A stretch of DNA of 60,000 bases from UBA1081 sp964443825 (GTDB lineage: Bacteria; Bacillota; Clostridia; Oscillospirales; Acutalibacteraceae). A program made the translations under genes and the position numbers. Below, one piece after another: positions 33,388 to 41,769 of the stretch. Location: the NCBI GenBank assembly GCA_964443825.1, contig CAYUEV010000004.1:1-60000 (forward strand), in the 5' to 3' direction. Below the pieces are notes generated by a model that searched no databases, was not told where the DNA came from, and saw only the letters and a program-made list of their open reading frames with translations. The first letter of the stretch is position 1, and the number at the start of each line of letters is the position of its first letter.

Positions 33388-34626
33388 ATGAAAAAATTCA
33401 TCGCGTTACTCTTGGCGGCGGTTATGGTTCTCTCATTGGCCGCCTGTTCCGGCAAACCGAAAGAAGACGTTACCGAACCCGCGACTGAGGATCAGTCCGA
33501 AAGCAAAGCCGCCGCTGATTTAAGCGACATAAAAGTCGGTTTTATCTTCCTTCATGATGAAAATTCTACTTATGACAAAAACTTTATCGACGCGGCGGAA
33601 GCGGCGCAAGCGGCTCTTGGTCTTACGAACGATCAGGTCATTTTGAAACTAAATATCCCCGAAGACAGCGTCTGCTATGAAACGGCGGCGGATCTCGCCG
33701 ACCAGGGGTGCGACGTTATTTTCGCCGACTCGTTTAGTCACGAGGATTATATGATTCAGGCGGCTAAAGAATATCCTGACGTTCAGTTCTGTCACGCTAC
33801 GGGCACAAAAGCTCACACCGAAAAGCTCGCTAACTTCCATAACGCTTTCGCCTCTATTTACGAAGGCAGGTATTTAGCGGGAGTCGCCGCCGGACTTAAA
33901 CTCAACGAGATGATTAAAAACGGCGAATTTAAAGAAGACGAAGCTAAAATGGGCTACGTTGGAGCTTACCCTTACGCCGAAGTTAAATCAGGTTACACGT
34001 CTTTCTATCTTGGCGCTAAATCCGTATGCCCCTCGGTCACTATGGAAGTAAAATACACTAACTCATGGTTCGACGAAGCGGCGGAAAAAGAGGCCGCTAA
34101 CGCTCTTATACAGGACGACTGCAAGCTTATAAGCCAGCACGCCGACTCAAAGGGCGCCCCCACGGCCTGCGAAGCGGCGGGGGTTCCCAACGTTTCCTAC
34201 AACGGAAGCACCGTAGACGCTTGCCCCAACACGTTTATAATTTCCTCGAAAATCAACTGGCAGCCTTACTTTGAGTATATGATAAACTGCGTCGCCAAAG
34301 GCGAAGCGATAGATACCGACTGGTGCGGCGATATTTCCACGGGTTCTGTCGAACTCACCGATATAAACGAAAAAGCGGCGGCGGAGGGTACCGCTCAAAA
34401 ATTAGAGGAAGTCAAATCCCAGCTTGAAGCCGGAACTCTTCATGTATTCGATACTTCCACATTTACCGTAGACGGAAAGACGCTTGAAGAAAGCAAAGCC
34501 GACGTCGATACCGACGACAACTACACTCCCGATACGGAGGCCGTGTCCGACGGGTATTTCCACGAGTCCGAGTACCGTTCGGCGCCTTACTTTGAAATCG
34601 TAATAGACGGAATAACGGAAGCTTAA
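33388..34626 (+). CDS. BMP-family nucleoside-binding lipoprotein
   Basis: A 412-residue extracellular solute-binding lipoprotein of the BMP/PnrA (Med) family. The lipobox SLAAC places the lipidated cysteine at residue 20. A short acidic linker then leads to a type I periplasmic-binding fold (DIKVGFIFLHDE... start). Together with the ATPase and two permeases downstream it should import purine or other nucleosides. The C-terminal about 80 residues (after 330) are longer than in typical BMP proteins and acidic. A terminator-like hairpin after the stop would favour excess binding protein over the membrane parts. Confidence 0.92.
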   Translation: MKKFIALLLAAVMVLSLAACSGKPKEDVTEPATEDQSESKAAADLSDIKVGFIFLHDENSTYDKNFIDAAEAAQAALGLTNDQVILKLNIPEDSVCYETAADLADQGCDVIFADSFSHEDYMIQAAKEYPDVQFCHATGTKAHTEKLANFHNAFASIYEGRYLAGVAAGLKLNEMIKNGEFKEDEAKMGYVGAYPYAEVKSGYTSFYLGAKSVCPSVTMEVKYTNSWFDEAAEKEAANALIQDDCKLISQHADSKGAPTACEAAGVPNVSYNGSTVDACPNTFIISSKINWQPYFEYMINCVAKGEAIDTDWCGDISTGSVELTDINEKAAAEGTAQKLEEVKSQLEAGTLHVFDTSTFTVDGKTLEESKADVDTDDNYTPDTEAVSDGYFHESEYRSAPYFEIVIDGITEA

Positions 34627-34636
34627 ACTAAATACT

Positions 34637-34674
34637 AAAGGGCGCGGCTTTTACTGCCGCCCCTTTAAGTTTTT
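34637..34674 (+). terminator. Attenuating terminator after the binding-protein gene
   Basis: An 11-bp stem with one bulge (34637-34648 with 34656-34666), followed by AAGTTTTT. It is placed between the abundant binding protein and the ATPase gene, as is common in ABC operons. Confidence 0.7.
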
Positions 34675-34740
34675 GACGGGCGGCGATTTTGTTTCCCGTT
34701 TTCAAAAGCGCGCTAAAATAAACTTAAAAAGGTATTTAAC

Positions 34741-36285
34741 ATGGACGTTCCCGCTTTGGAGCTTAGAAACGTTTCTAAAAAATTCGGAGACGTTTACGCC
34801 AACAAAAATATAGACCTTGTAGTGAATCGCGGGGAAATCCTGTCTGTTTTGGGCGAAAACGGCAGCGGAAAGACCACCCTTATGAATATGATTTCCGGCA
34901 TTTATTACCCCGACGACGGGAAGATCTTTATAGACGGGCGCGAAGTCGTCATTAAATCGCCTCACGACGCGTATAAATACAAAATCGGCATGATTCACCA
35001 GCATTTTAAGCTGGTCGACGTTTTTTCCGCCGCCGAGAACATAATTTTAGGACTTGACAAAGGCGGCAAAAACCTTAAAGACGCCGAAAAGCGCGTAAAA
35101 GAAATAGCGTCTAAATACGGATTTCAAATCGACCCCTCCAAAAAAATTTATAAAATGTCCGTTTCCGAAAAGCAGACGGTCGAAATCATAAAAGTCCTTT
35201 ACAGAGGCGCCGATATCCTCATCCTCGACGAGCCTACCGCCGTTCTCACTCCGCAGGAAACCGAAAAGCTTTTCGCGATTTTAAGGTCTATGCGCGACGA
35301 TGGTAAAGCTATAATCATTATTACCCATAAGCTGCATGAAGTTCTTTCTCTTTCCGACAGAGTGGTCGTTTTAAGAAAAGGCGAGTATATAGGCTCTGTC
35401 GTCACTAAGGAAACGAACGAAACCGAGCTTACCGAAATGATGGTAGGTAAAAAAGTTTCTCTTAACATCGAGAGAACGGAGCCTGAAAATCCTTCAGACA
35501 GACTTATAGTAGATAACGTCTCATGCAATGGCAAAGAGGGCGCGACTATCCTCGATCACGTGACTTTTACCGCTAAAAGCGGCGAGATTTTGGGAATAGC
35601 CGGAATAGCCGGAAGCGGGCAGAGAGAACTCCTTGAATCAATAGCCGGACTTCAAAAAATCGAGAGCGGAAAAATCCTTTACATCGACCCTAAAACCCGT
35701 GAAGCCGAAGATTTAAGAGACAAAACGCCCATTCAAATAAGAAACTTAGGCGTAAGACTTTCTTTCGTGCCTGAAGACAGATTGGGCATGGGGCTTGTCG
35801 GAAATATGGATATCGTCGACAACATGATGCTGAGAAGCTACCAAAAAGGCAATACGGCGTTTCTTGAACGAAAACCGCCTAAAAAACTCGCCGAAAAAAT
35901 TATAGACGAGCTTGGCGTGGTCACTCCGGGCGTAAATACTCCGGTAAGAAAGCTTTCTGGCGGCAACGTCCAAAAAGTATTGGTCGGGCGCGAAATATCG
36001 TCTTCCCCTACGGTCCTTATGGCGGCTTACCCGGTAAGAGGGCTCGATATAAACTCCTCTTACCTCATCTATAACCTTTTAAACAGGCAAAAAGAGAACG
36101 GCGCGGCGGTTATATTCGTAGGCGAGGATCTCGACGTTTTAATCGACCTTTGCGACAGGATCCTGGTAATAGGCGAGGGCAGGATAACGGGTATAGTGGA
36201 CGCGAGAAAAACCACAAAAGAAGAAATAGGTTTTCTTATGACAAAAACGGACGGAGGCTATAAGGGTGCAAAAACAAACCGATAA
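34741..36285 (+). CDS. nupA: Nucleoside ABC importer ATPase (tandem NBD)
   Basis: A 514-residue protein with two fused nucleotide-binding domains, as in the RbsA/NupA class. The first has Walker A GENGSGKTT, signature region MSVSEKQTVEI and Walker B ILILDEPTAVLT. The second has a degenerate Walker A (GIAGSGQRE), the signature LSGGNVQKV, and LMAAYPVRGLD in place of a standard Walker B. The second site is therefore probably catalytically impaired, which is the norm for this class. It overlaps the next permease gene by 20 bp. Substrate is inferred from the BMP-family binding protein: nucleosides. Confidence 0.92.
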   Translation: MDVPALELRNVSKKFGDVYANKNIDLVVNRGEILSVLGENGSGKTTLMNMISGIYYPDDGKIFIDGREVVIKSPHDAYKYKIGMIHQHFKLVDVFSAAENIILGLDKGGKNLKDAEKRVKEIASKYGFQIDPSKKIYKMSVSEKQTVEIIKVLYRGADILILDEPTAVLTPQETEKLFAILRSMRDDGKAIIIITHKLHEVLSLSDRVVVLRKGEYIGSVVTKETNETELTEMMVGKKVSLNIERTEPENPSDRLIVDNVSCNGKEGATILDHVTFTAKSGEILGIAGIAGSGQRELLESIAGLQKIESGKILYIDPKTREAEDLRDKTPIQIRNLGVRLSFVPEDRLGMGLVGNMDIVDNMMLRSYQKGNTAFLERKPPKKLAEKIIDELGVVTPGVNTPVRKLSGGNVQKVLVGREISSSPTVLMAAYPVRGLDINSSYLIYNLLNRQKENGAAVIFVGEDLDVLIDLCDRILVIGEGRITGIVDARKTTKEEIGFLMTKTDGGYKGAKTNR

Positions 36286-37375
36286 CATAAAAGAACGCCG
36301 TTTTCATATTGCGAAACGCTCCTTTATACCTTTATGGAAATCATGTCTTATAAGATTTATCGCCATTTTAGCGGCTCTCCTGGTTTGCGGCGCCGTTATA
36401 GTGGCTCTTACCGACTTAAACCCCATTGAAGTTTATATCTCGATGTTTAAAGGCGCGTTCGGAAGCAAAAGAAAAATTTGGTCGCTTTTTCAAGAACTCG
36501 CCATTCTTCTTTGCGTTTCTCTCGCCGTAACTCCCGCTTTCAAAATGAAATTCTGGAATATAGGCGCGGAAGGGCAGGTTCTCGCCGGATGTCTCGCTAC
36601 CGCCGCGTGCATGATTTTAATAGGCGATAAGCTCCCAAACGCCGTCCTTATAATTATAATGATCGCGGCGAGCGTTTTGGCGGGCGCCGTGTGGGCCTTA
36701 ATTCCCGCTTTTTTTAAGGCTAACTGGAACACCAACGAAACGCTTTTTACACTTATGATGAATTACGTCGCGATACAGCTCGTTTCCTATTTCGTCACAA
36801 TCTGGGAGAACCCCAAAGGCTCGGCTTCAATAGGGATCATCAATATGAACTCCAACGCCGGATGGTTTCCATCACTTTTCGGGCAGAAATACCTTATAAA
36901 CATACTTATTGTCGCCGTTTTAACGATTTTCATGTACGTGTACCTTAAATACAGCAAACACGGCTATGAAATCGCCGTCGTAGGGGAGAGCGAGAACACC
37001 GCGAAATACGTCGGCATGAACGTTAAGAAAATAATTATCAGGACTTTAGCTCTTTCAGGCGCGATATGCGGAATAGCGGGTCTTCTTTTAGTCGCCGGCA
37101 CGGATCACACTATGTCGACTGAAACGGCGGGAGGCAGGGGATTTACCGCGATAATGGTTTCGTGGCTCGCTAAATTTAATCCTCTAATTATGATTTTTAC
37201 GTCGTTTCTAATAGTTTTCCTTGAAAAAGGCGCGGGGGAGATAGCCACAAATTTTCGTCTTAACGAATCGATTTCCGATATCTTAACCGGCATAATTCTT
37301 TTCTTTATAATAGGCTGCGAGTTCTTTATAAATTACAGCGTCGTTATAAATAAAAGCCGGAAGGAGGAAAAGTAA
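36266..37375 (+). CDS. nupB: Nucleoside ABC importer permease 1
   Basis: A 369-residue polytopic permease of the BPD_transp_2 (RbsC/NupP) class with about ten hydrophobic segments and the conserved coupling region FKMKFWNIGAEGQVL near 90-105. The GTG start at 36266 lies inside the end of the ATPase gene with GGAGG just upstream, so translation is probably coupled. Its stop overlaps the next start by one base. Confidence 0.92.
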   Translation: MQKQTDNIKERRFHIAKRSFIPLWKSCLIRFIAILAALLVCGAVIVALTDLNPIEVYISMFKGAFGSKRKIWSLFQELAILLCVSLAVTPAFKMKFWNIGAEGQVLAGCLATAACMILIGDKLPNAVLIIIMIAASVLAGAVWALIPAFFKANWNTNETLFTLMMNYVAIQLVSYFVTIWENPKGSASIGIINMNSNAGWFPSLFGQKYLINILIVAVLTIFMYVYLKYSKHGYEIAVVGESENTAKYVGMNVKKIIIRTLALSGAICGIAGLLLVAGTDHTMSTETAGGRGFTAIMVSWLAKFNPLIMIFTSFLIVFLEKGAGEIATNFRLNESISDILTGIILFFIIGCEFFINYSVVINKSRKEEK

Positions 37376-38355
37376 TGTTTCAGTCGATAGCTAAATTTAT
37401 CCAAAGAGCGGTAGTTCAAGGCGTTCCTTTACTTTTCGGTTCAACCGGCGAAATTATCACTGAAAAGTCGGGCAATCTCAACTTAGGCATACCCGGAATC
37501 ATGTATGTGGGCGGCATATCGGGAGTTATAGGCGCGTTTTTTTACGAAAGGTCGTCTAACCCCAATCCGTTTTTAATGGTTTTGGTTCCGTTTTTAGCGT
37601 CTATCGCCGGGTCCGCCTTTATGGCGCTTATTTACAGTTTTCTCACTATAACTTTAAGGGCGAACCAAAACGTAACCGGTCTCGCCTTAACAATTTTCGG
37701 TCAAGGTATCGGCAACTTTTTCGGCGGTTCTATAGCGAATCTTTTTGGAGAAGGCGGTTCTATCGCCATGACAGCCACCAGTAACCTCTTTACAAAATCT
37801 TTACCGTTCGCCGAAAAATTAGGCTCGTTCGGGACGATTTTCTTTTCATACGGTTTTTTAATGTACCTCGCGATTTTAGTGGCGCTTATCGCGTCGTGGT
37901 TCATAAACCGCACGAGAAAAGGTCTTAATTTAAGAGCCGTGGGCGAAAGTCCCGCCACGGCCGACGCCGCCGGAATAAACGTCACAAAGTACAAATATCT
38001 CGCGACCACTATAGGCGGCGCTATAGCGGGTTTAGGCGGTCTTTACTATATTATGGACTACACTAACGGCGTATGGACTAACGGCGCTTTCGGCGACAGA
38101 GGGTGGCTGGCCATAGCCCTCGTAATATTCGCCCTTTGGAAACCGTCGATAGGCGTTATAGGCTCGATACTTTTCGGCGGACTTTATATAGTTTATCTCT
38201 TTATTCCCGGTCTTAGCAGGAACTCTCAGGAGCTTTTTAAGATGCTCCCGTATGTCGTTACCATCATCATTCTTATAATAGTCAGTATGCGCAAAAAAAG
38301 AGAGTATCAGCCTCCCGAAAGTCTGGGACTCTCGTATTTTAGAGAAGAAAGGTAA
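37375..38355 (+). CDS. nupC: Nucleoside ABC importer permease 2
   Basis: A 326-residue permease of the same BPD_transp_2 class, partner of the upstream protein. The N-terminal region carries the paralogue's hallmark GEIITEKSGNLNLGIPGIM, followed by about eight to nine hydrophobic segments. The ATG shares one base with the preceding stop. It ends the xpt-to-importer run. There is no classical terminator; a large imperfect hairpin lies 27-101 bp downstream. Confidence 0.92.
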   Translation: MFQSIAKFIQRAVVQGVPLLFGSTGEIITEKSGNLNLGIPGIMYVGGISGVIGAFFYERSSNPNPFLMVLVPFLASIAGSAFMALIYSFLTITLRANQNVTGLALTIFGQGIGNFFGGSIANLFGEGGSIAMTATSNLFTKSLPFAEKLGSFGTIFFSYGFLMYLAILVALIASWFINRTRKGLNLRAVGESPATADAAGINVTKYKYLATTIGGAIAGLGGLYYIMDYTNGVWTNGAFGDRGWLAIALVIFALWKPSIGVIGSILFGGLYIVYLFIPGLSRNSQELFKMLPYVVTIIILIIVSMRKKREYQPPESLGLSYFREER

Positions 38356-38914
38356 ATTTTAACGCGGCAAAACAAAAAATTCAGCCTGAAAAGCGGGAAA
38401 TAGGGCTAATAATTTTATAGCGGCCAAAATAAAAATTTCCCGCCGATTTTGGCTGGGGTGAAACGATAAGCCAAATTAGAATTTACCGACCGTTTTGCAA
38501 CGTCGACAAACGATAAGCCCGCAGTAAAAACGCTTTTCTCAACATGACGCAAACCGCGTACATAGCTTCGATATAAGCTTAATCCCCCCCCCCGCCGCGT
38601 TTATTCTCTTAACTTATAATATCGCGCTTGTACTTAATGTGTGCCAATAAAAACAAATCCCATGTTAATTGAGCGCGTAAGTTCAAAAGCTTTTAAGCGA
38701 AAACTTAAAATTTGTAATTTTTGGTATACTTTTAATAAAAATTAATTTTATTTTCTTTATTGATATTACGTCTTTTTTAAAATCGCAAAAAATATATTGC
38801 CTTAAAGAGTTTTTTCGTTCTTTTTACGCCTCTCATAATTTTCCGCTATTTAAAATTTACTTTTTATATCTTGATTTTACGCCCTCTATGAGTATAATTA
38901 AGAGGGTGTTTTTA
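38356..38914. other. 559-bp intergenic region with hairpin and C10 tract
   Basis: No gene is seen. It holds a 9-bp perfect inverted repeat GCGGGAAAT/ATTTCCCGC (38393-38401 and 38435-38443) that extends imperfectly outward to CAGCC/GGCTG. It also holds a 12-bp direct repeat AAACGATAAGCC (38461-38472 and 38508-38519), a run of ten C (38584-38593), and an AT-rich segment leading to the promoter at 38871-38898. Confidence 0.5.
38871..38898 (+). promoter_or_regulatory. Promoter of the phosphodiesterase-wecCB unit
   Basis: -35 TTGATT (38871-38876), 16-bp spacer, -10 TATAAT (38893-38898), 17 bp before the chosen ATG at 38915. An in-frame ATG at 38888 overlaps the -10 box and is unlikely. Confidence 0.65.
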
Positions 38915-39379
38915 ATGAGAATACTTGTCCTTTCCGATTCGCACGGAAACGCGGGAGCTATAAAATCAGCCATTTTGTATAATAACCCCGACGCCGTTAT
39001 TTTTTTAGGCGACGGTCTTTTAGACTGGGAGGAAAATCTCCCCTTTATAAAATGTCCTCATATAGCCGTTCGCGGCAACTGCGACTTTTATTTTGACAAC
39101 TACCCCGTTGTTTCAGTTGAAAATTTATTCGGCAAAACCGTCTACTGTACCCACGGCTTTAAAGAAGGCGTTAAGTATTCCATTGAACCTCTGAAAAAAG
39201 AAGCTTTAAAAAATAACGCCGATATTGTTCTCTTCGGTCATACGCACCGTCCTTTTTCGTCATACGACAACGGACTATATATTATGAATCCGGGAAGCGC
39301 TTCGCAAAATTCCTGCGGCGTTATAGATATTATGAATGCCGGAATACTTTCCTTTACAAAAAATATCGAAAATTACTAA
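38915..39379 (+). CDS. YfcE-like metallophosphoesterase
   Basis: A 154-residue calcineurin-like phosphoesterase of the YfcE/MJ0936 group. Metal-binding motifs: DSHG (near the N-terminus), LGDGLLDWEE, RGNCDF, THG and GHTHRP. These enzymes hydrolyse phosphodiesters or phosphomonoesters, and the natural substrate is often unknown. AGAGGG stands upstream of the chosen ATG. It is followed after 11 bp by wecC and probably co-transcribed. Confidence 0.9.
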   Translation: MRILVLSDSHGNAGAIKSAILYNNPDAVIFLGDGLLDWEENLPFIKCPHIAVRGNCDFYFDNYPVVSVENLFGKTVYCTHGFKEGVKYSIEPLKKEALKNNADIVLFGHTHRPFSSYDNGLYIMNPGSASQNSCGVIDIMNAGILSFTKNIENY

Positions 39380-39390
39380 GAGGCGGTACC

Positions 39391-40608
39391 ATGATAAACA
39401 TTATAGGTCTCGGTTATATAGGGCTTCCCACGGCGCTTATGTTCCAGTCGCACGGAGTTGAAACCGTGGGAACGGACTATAACAAAGACCTTGTGAACAC
39501 TTTAAATTCCGGCAAGACTACGTTTAAGGAAGAAGGGCTTTCGGAGCTTTTTAACGACGCTTTAAATAAAGGCGTTACTTTTACTACAAATTATCAAAAA
39601 ACCGACGTATATATAATAGCCGTCCCCACGCCATACGACAGGGCGAGCAAAAGAATCGACCCGTCATACGTTATAAAGGCTGTGGAAAACGTCCTTTCGG
39701 TAGCCCCCGACGACGCCATAATAGTAATAGAATCGACCATATCCCCCGGCACGATAGATAGATTTATAAGACCTTTAACAGAAGACCATTTTAAAAAAAC
39801 GGGATTAAAAGTAAATCTCGCGCACGCTCCCGAACGCATTATCCCCGGCAATATGGTATACGAGTTAGAAAATAATTCGAGGACGATAGGAGCGGATACC
39901 CCGGAAATTCGCGAAAAAATCAAAAATCTTTATAAATCTTTTTGCAAAGGCGAAATCGTCGCGACCGACATTAGAACGGCGGAGATGACCAAAGTTGTCG
40001 AGAACACTTACCGCGATATAAATATAGCTTTCGCGAACGAACTCGCTAAAATTTGCCGCGGCGACAATATGGACGTGTATGAGATAATCTCAATCGCCAA
40101 TAAACATCCGAGAGTAAATATTCTTTCCCCGGGTCCCGGCGTGGGCGGTCACTGCATATCCGTCGACCCGTGGTTTTTAGTGGGAGATTACCCGTCGCTC
40201 GCCAACCTCATTAAGCAGGCGAGGATGGTGAACGACTCTATGCCCGATTTCGTCCTTTCGAGAATCAGCGATATTATGGACGAAAATAACATACAAGACG
40301 TTTCGAGAGTAGGTTTTTACGGTTTAACATATAAAGAAAACGTGGACGACATAAGAGAAAGTCCTACCCTTCAAGCGCTCGGCAGCTTAAAAAAACATTT
40401 ATCGCGGGGCGTAAAGGTATACGACCCATACGTTAAAAAAGATATTTGCGAAAACCAATATCACGATTTCGATAGATTTTTAGACGATATAGATTTTATA
40501 GTTATAATGGTGGCTCACGACGAAATTAAAAATAATCTCGACAAATTAAAAGGCAAGATAATACTTGACACAAGAAATATTTGCGGGAAAGACGCTTATA
40601 AACTCTAA
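39391..40608 (+). CDS. wecC: UDP-N-acetyl-D-mannosamine dehydrogenase
   Basis: A 405-residue UDP-sugar dehydrogenase that oxidises UDP-ManNAc to UDP-ManNAcA with two NAD. An N-terminal Rossmann motif (IGLGYIGLP) precedes the family segment PGVGGHCISVDPWFL with the catalytic cysteine. The pattern ERIIPGN and ENNSRTIGAD favours the ManNAc enzyme over UDP-glucose dehydrogenase. It is followed after 5 bp by wecB. Together they make the UDP-ManNAcA used in surface glycans or teichuronic-type polymers. Confidence 0.92.
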   Translation: MINIIGLGYIGLPTALMFQSHGVETVGTDYNKDLVNTLNSGKTTFKEEGLSELFNDALNKGVTFTTNYQKTDVYIIAVPTPYDRASKRIDPSYVIKAVENVLSVAPDDAIIVIESTISPGTIDRFIRPLTEDHFKKTGLKVNLAHAPERIIPGNMVYELENNSRTIGADTPEIREKIKNLYKSFCKGEIVATDIRTAEMTKVVENTYRDINIAFANELAKICRGDNMDVYEIISIANKHPRVNILSPGPGVGGHCISVDPWFLVGDYPSLANLIKQARMVNDSMPDFVLSRISDIMDENNIQDVSRVGFYGLTYKENVDDIRESPTLQALGSLKKHLSRGVKVYDPYVKKDICENQYHDFDRFLDDIDFIVIMVAHDEIKNNLDKLKGKIILDTRNICGKDAYKL

Positions 40609-40613
40609 ACGAC

Positions 40614-41708
40614 ATGAAGACTGTAATGGTAGTTTTCGGCACGCGTCCGGAAGCCATAAAAATGTGTCCTCTCGCGCTTGAACTTAAATCGCGAAAAAAC
40701 ATTAAAACAATAGTGACGGTGACGGGTCAGCACAGAAAAATGCTCGACGGCGTTCTTAAGACGTTTAATATAAAGCCTGATTACGATTTGTCAATAATGA
40801 AAGACAGGCAGACGCTTTTTGACATAACGTCCCTGATACTTTTAAAAATAAAAGACATATTAGACGAAGTAAAACCCGATATAGTATTGGTTCACGGCGA
40901 CACGTCGACTACTTTCGCGGCGGCTCTCGCTGCGTTTTACATGAAAATACCGGTAGGTCACGTCGAGGCGGGACTTAGAACTCACAATATTTATTCGCCT
41001 TACCCCGAGGAATTTAATCGTCAAGCGGTAAGCGTAATAGCCGAGTATAATTTCGCCCCGACCGAAACCGCGAAAGAAAACCTTTTAAGAGAAGGCAAAA
41101 GCGAAAGCTCCGTTTTCGTTACGGGCAACACCGCCATAGACGCTCTTAAAACCACCGTTAGGAGCGATTACGACCATCCCGAGCTTACGTGGGCTAAAGA
41201 TTCGAGGCTTATTCTTTTAACGGCTCACAGGCGCGAAAACTTAGGCGAAAACATGAGAAATATGTTTAACGCCATAAAGCGCGTGATAGACGAAACGCCC
41301 GATATAAAAGTCGTTTACCCCGTTCATATGAATCCCGCCGTAAGAGAGATAGCGTCCGACGTTTTTAAAAACGAAGAGAGAATCCACATAATAGAGCCTT
41401 TAGACGTACTCGATTTTCATAATTTTATGGCGAGGTCCTATTTAATTCTAACCGACAGCGGCGGCATTCAGGAAGAAGCGCCGTCTTTGGGGAAACCTGT
41501 TCTCGTAATGAGAGATACGACGGAGCGTCCGGAGGGGATAAAAGCCGGAACGTTAAAGCTTGTCGGCGTTAACGAGGAAAATATATATTCTTCTTTTAAA
41601 AATTTGATGGAAGATAAAGAAGAGTACGAAAAAATGAGCAAAGCCGCAAATCCTTACGGCGACGGCTTGGCGTCAAAGAGAATCGCCGACGTCATATCAA
41701 AAAATTAG
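40614..41708 (+). CDS. wecB: UDP-N-acetylglucosamine 2-epimerase
   Basis: A 364-residue non-hydrolysing epimerase that interconverts UDP-GlcNAc and UDP-ManNAc. Motifs: GTRPEAIKM at the N-terminus, VTGQHR, VHGDTSTTF, HVEAGLRT, PEEFNRQ, and LTAHRREN. Length is typical. It directly follows wecC, so the pair forms a two-step route to UDP-ManNAcA. No glycosyltransferase genes lie beside them in this window. Confidence 0.95.
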   Translation: MKTVMVVFGTRPEAIKMCPLALELKSRKNIKTIVTVTGQHRKMLDGVLKTFNIKPDYDLSIMKDRQTLFDITSLILLKIKDILDEVKPDIVLVHGDTSTTFAAALAAFYMKIPVGHVEAGLRTHNIYSPYPEEFNRQAVSVIAEYNFAPTETAKENLLREGKSESSVFVTGNTAIDALKTTVRSDYDHPELTWAKDSRLILLTAHRRENLGENMRNMFNAIKRVIDETPDIKVVYPVHMNPAVREIASDVFKNEERIHIIEPLDVLDFHNFMARSYLILTDSGGIQEEAPSLGKPVLVMRDTTERPEGIKAGTLKLVGVNEENIYSSFKNLMEDKEEYEKMSKAANPYGDGLASKRIADVISKN

Positions 41709-41734
41709 ATTTTACATAAATAAAGCGTTAGGCT

Positions 41735-41751
41735 AAGACGTAAATCGTCTT
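41735..41751 (+). promoter_or_regulatory. Small hairpin before the aspS-gatC ribosome site
   Basis: The perfect stem AAGACG/CGTCTT (41735-41740 with 41746-41751, loop TAAAT) ends one base before the ribosome site AAAGGGG. It could modulate translation. The 61-bp gap is too short for a T-box. Confidence 0.35.
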
Positions 41752-41769
41752 AAAGGGGTTGTAAAAATA

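Noticed and set aside
41709..41769. T-box leader before aspS-gatC
   Set aside because: The gap is 61 bp and shows only a small hairpin; a T-box needs a much longer leader.
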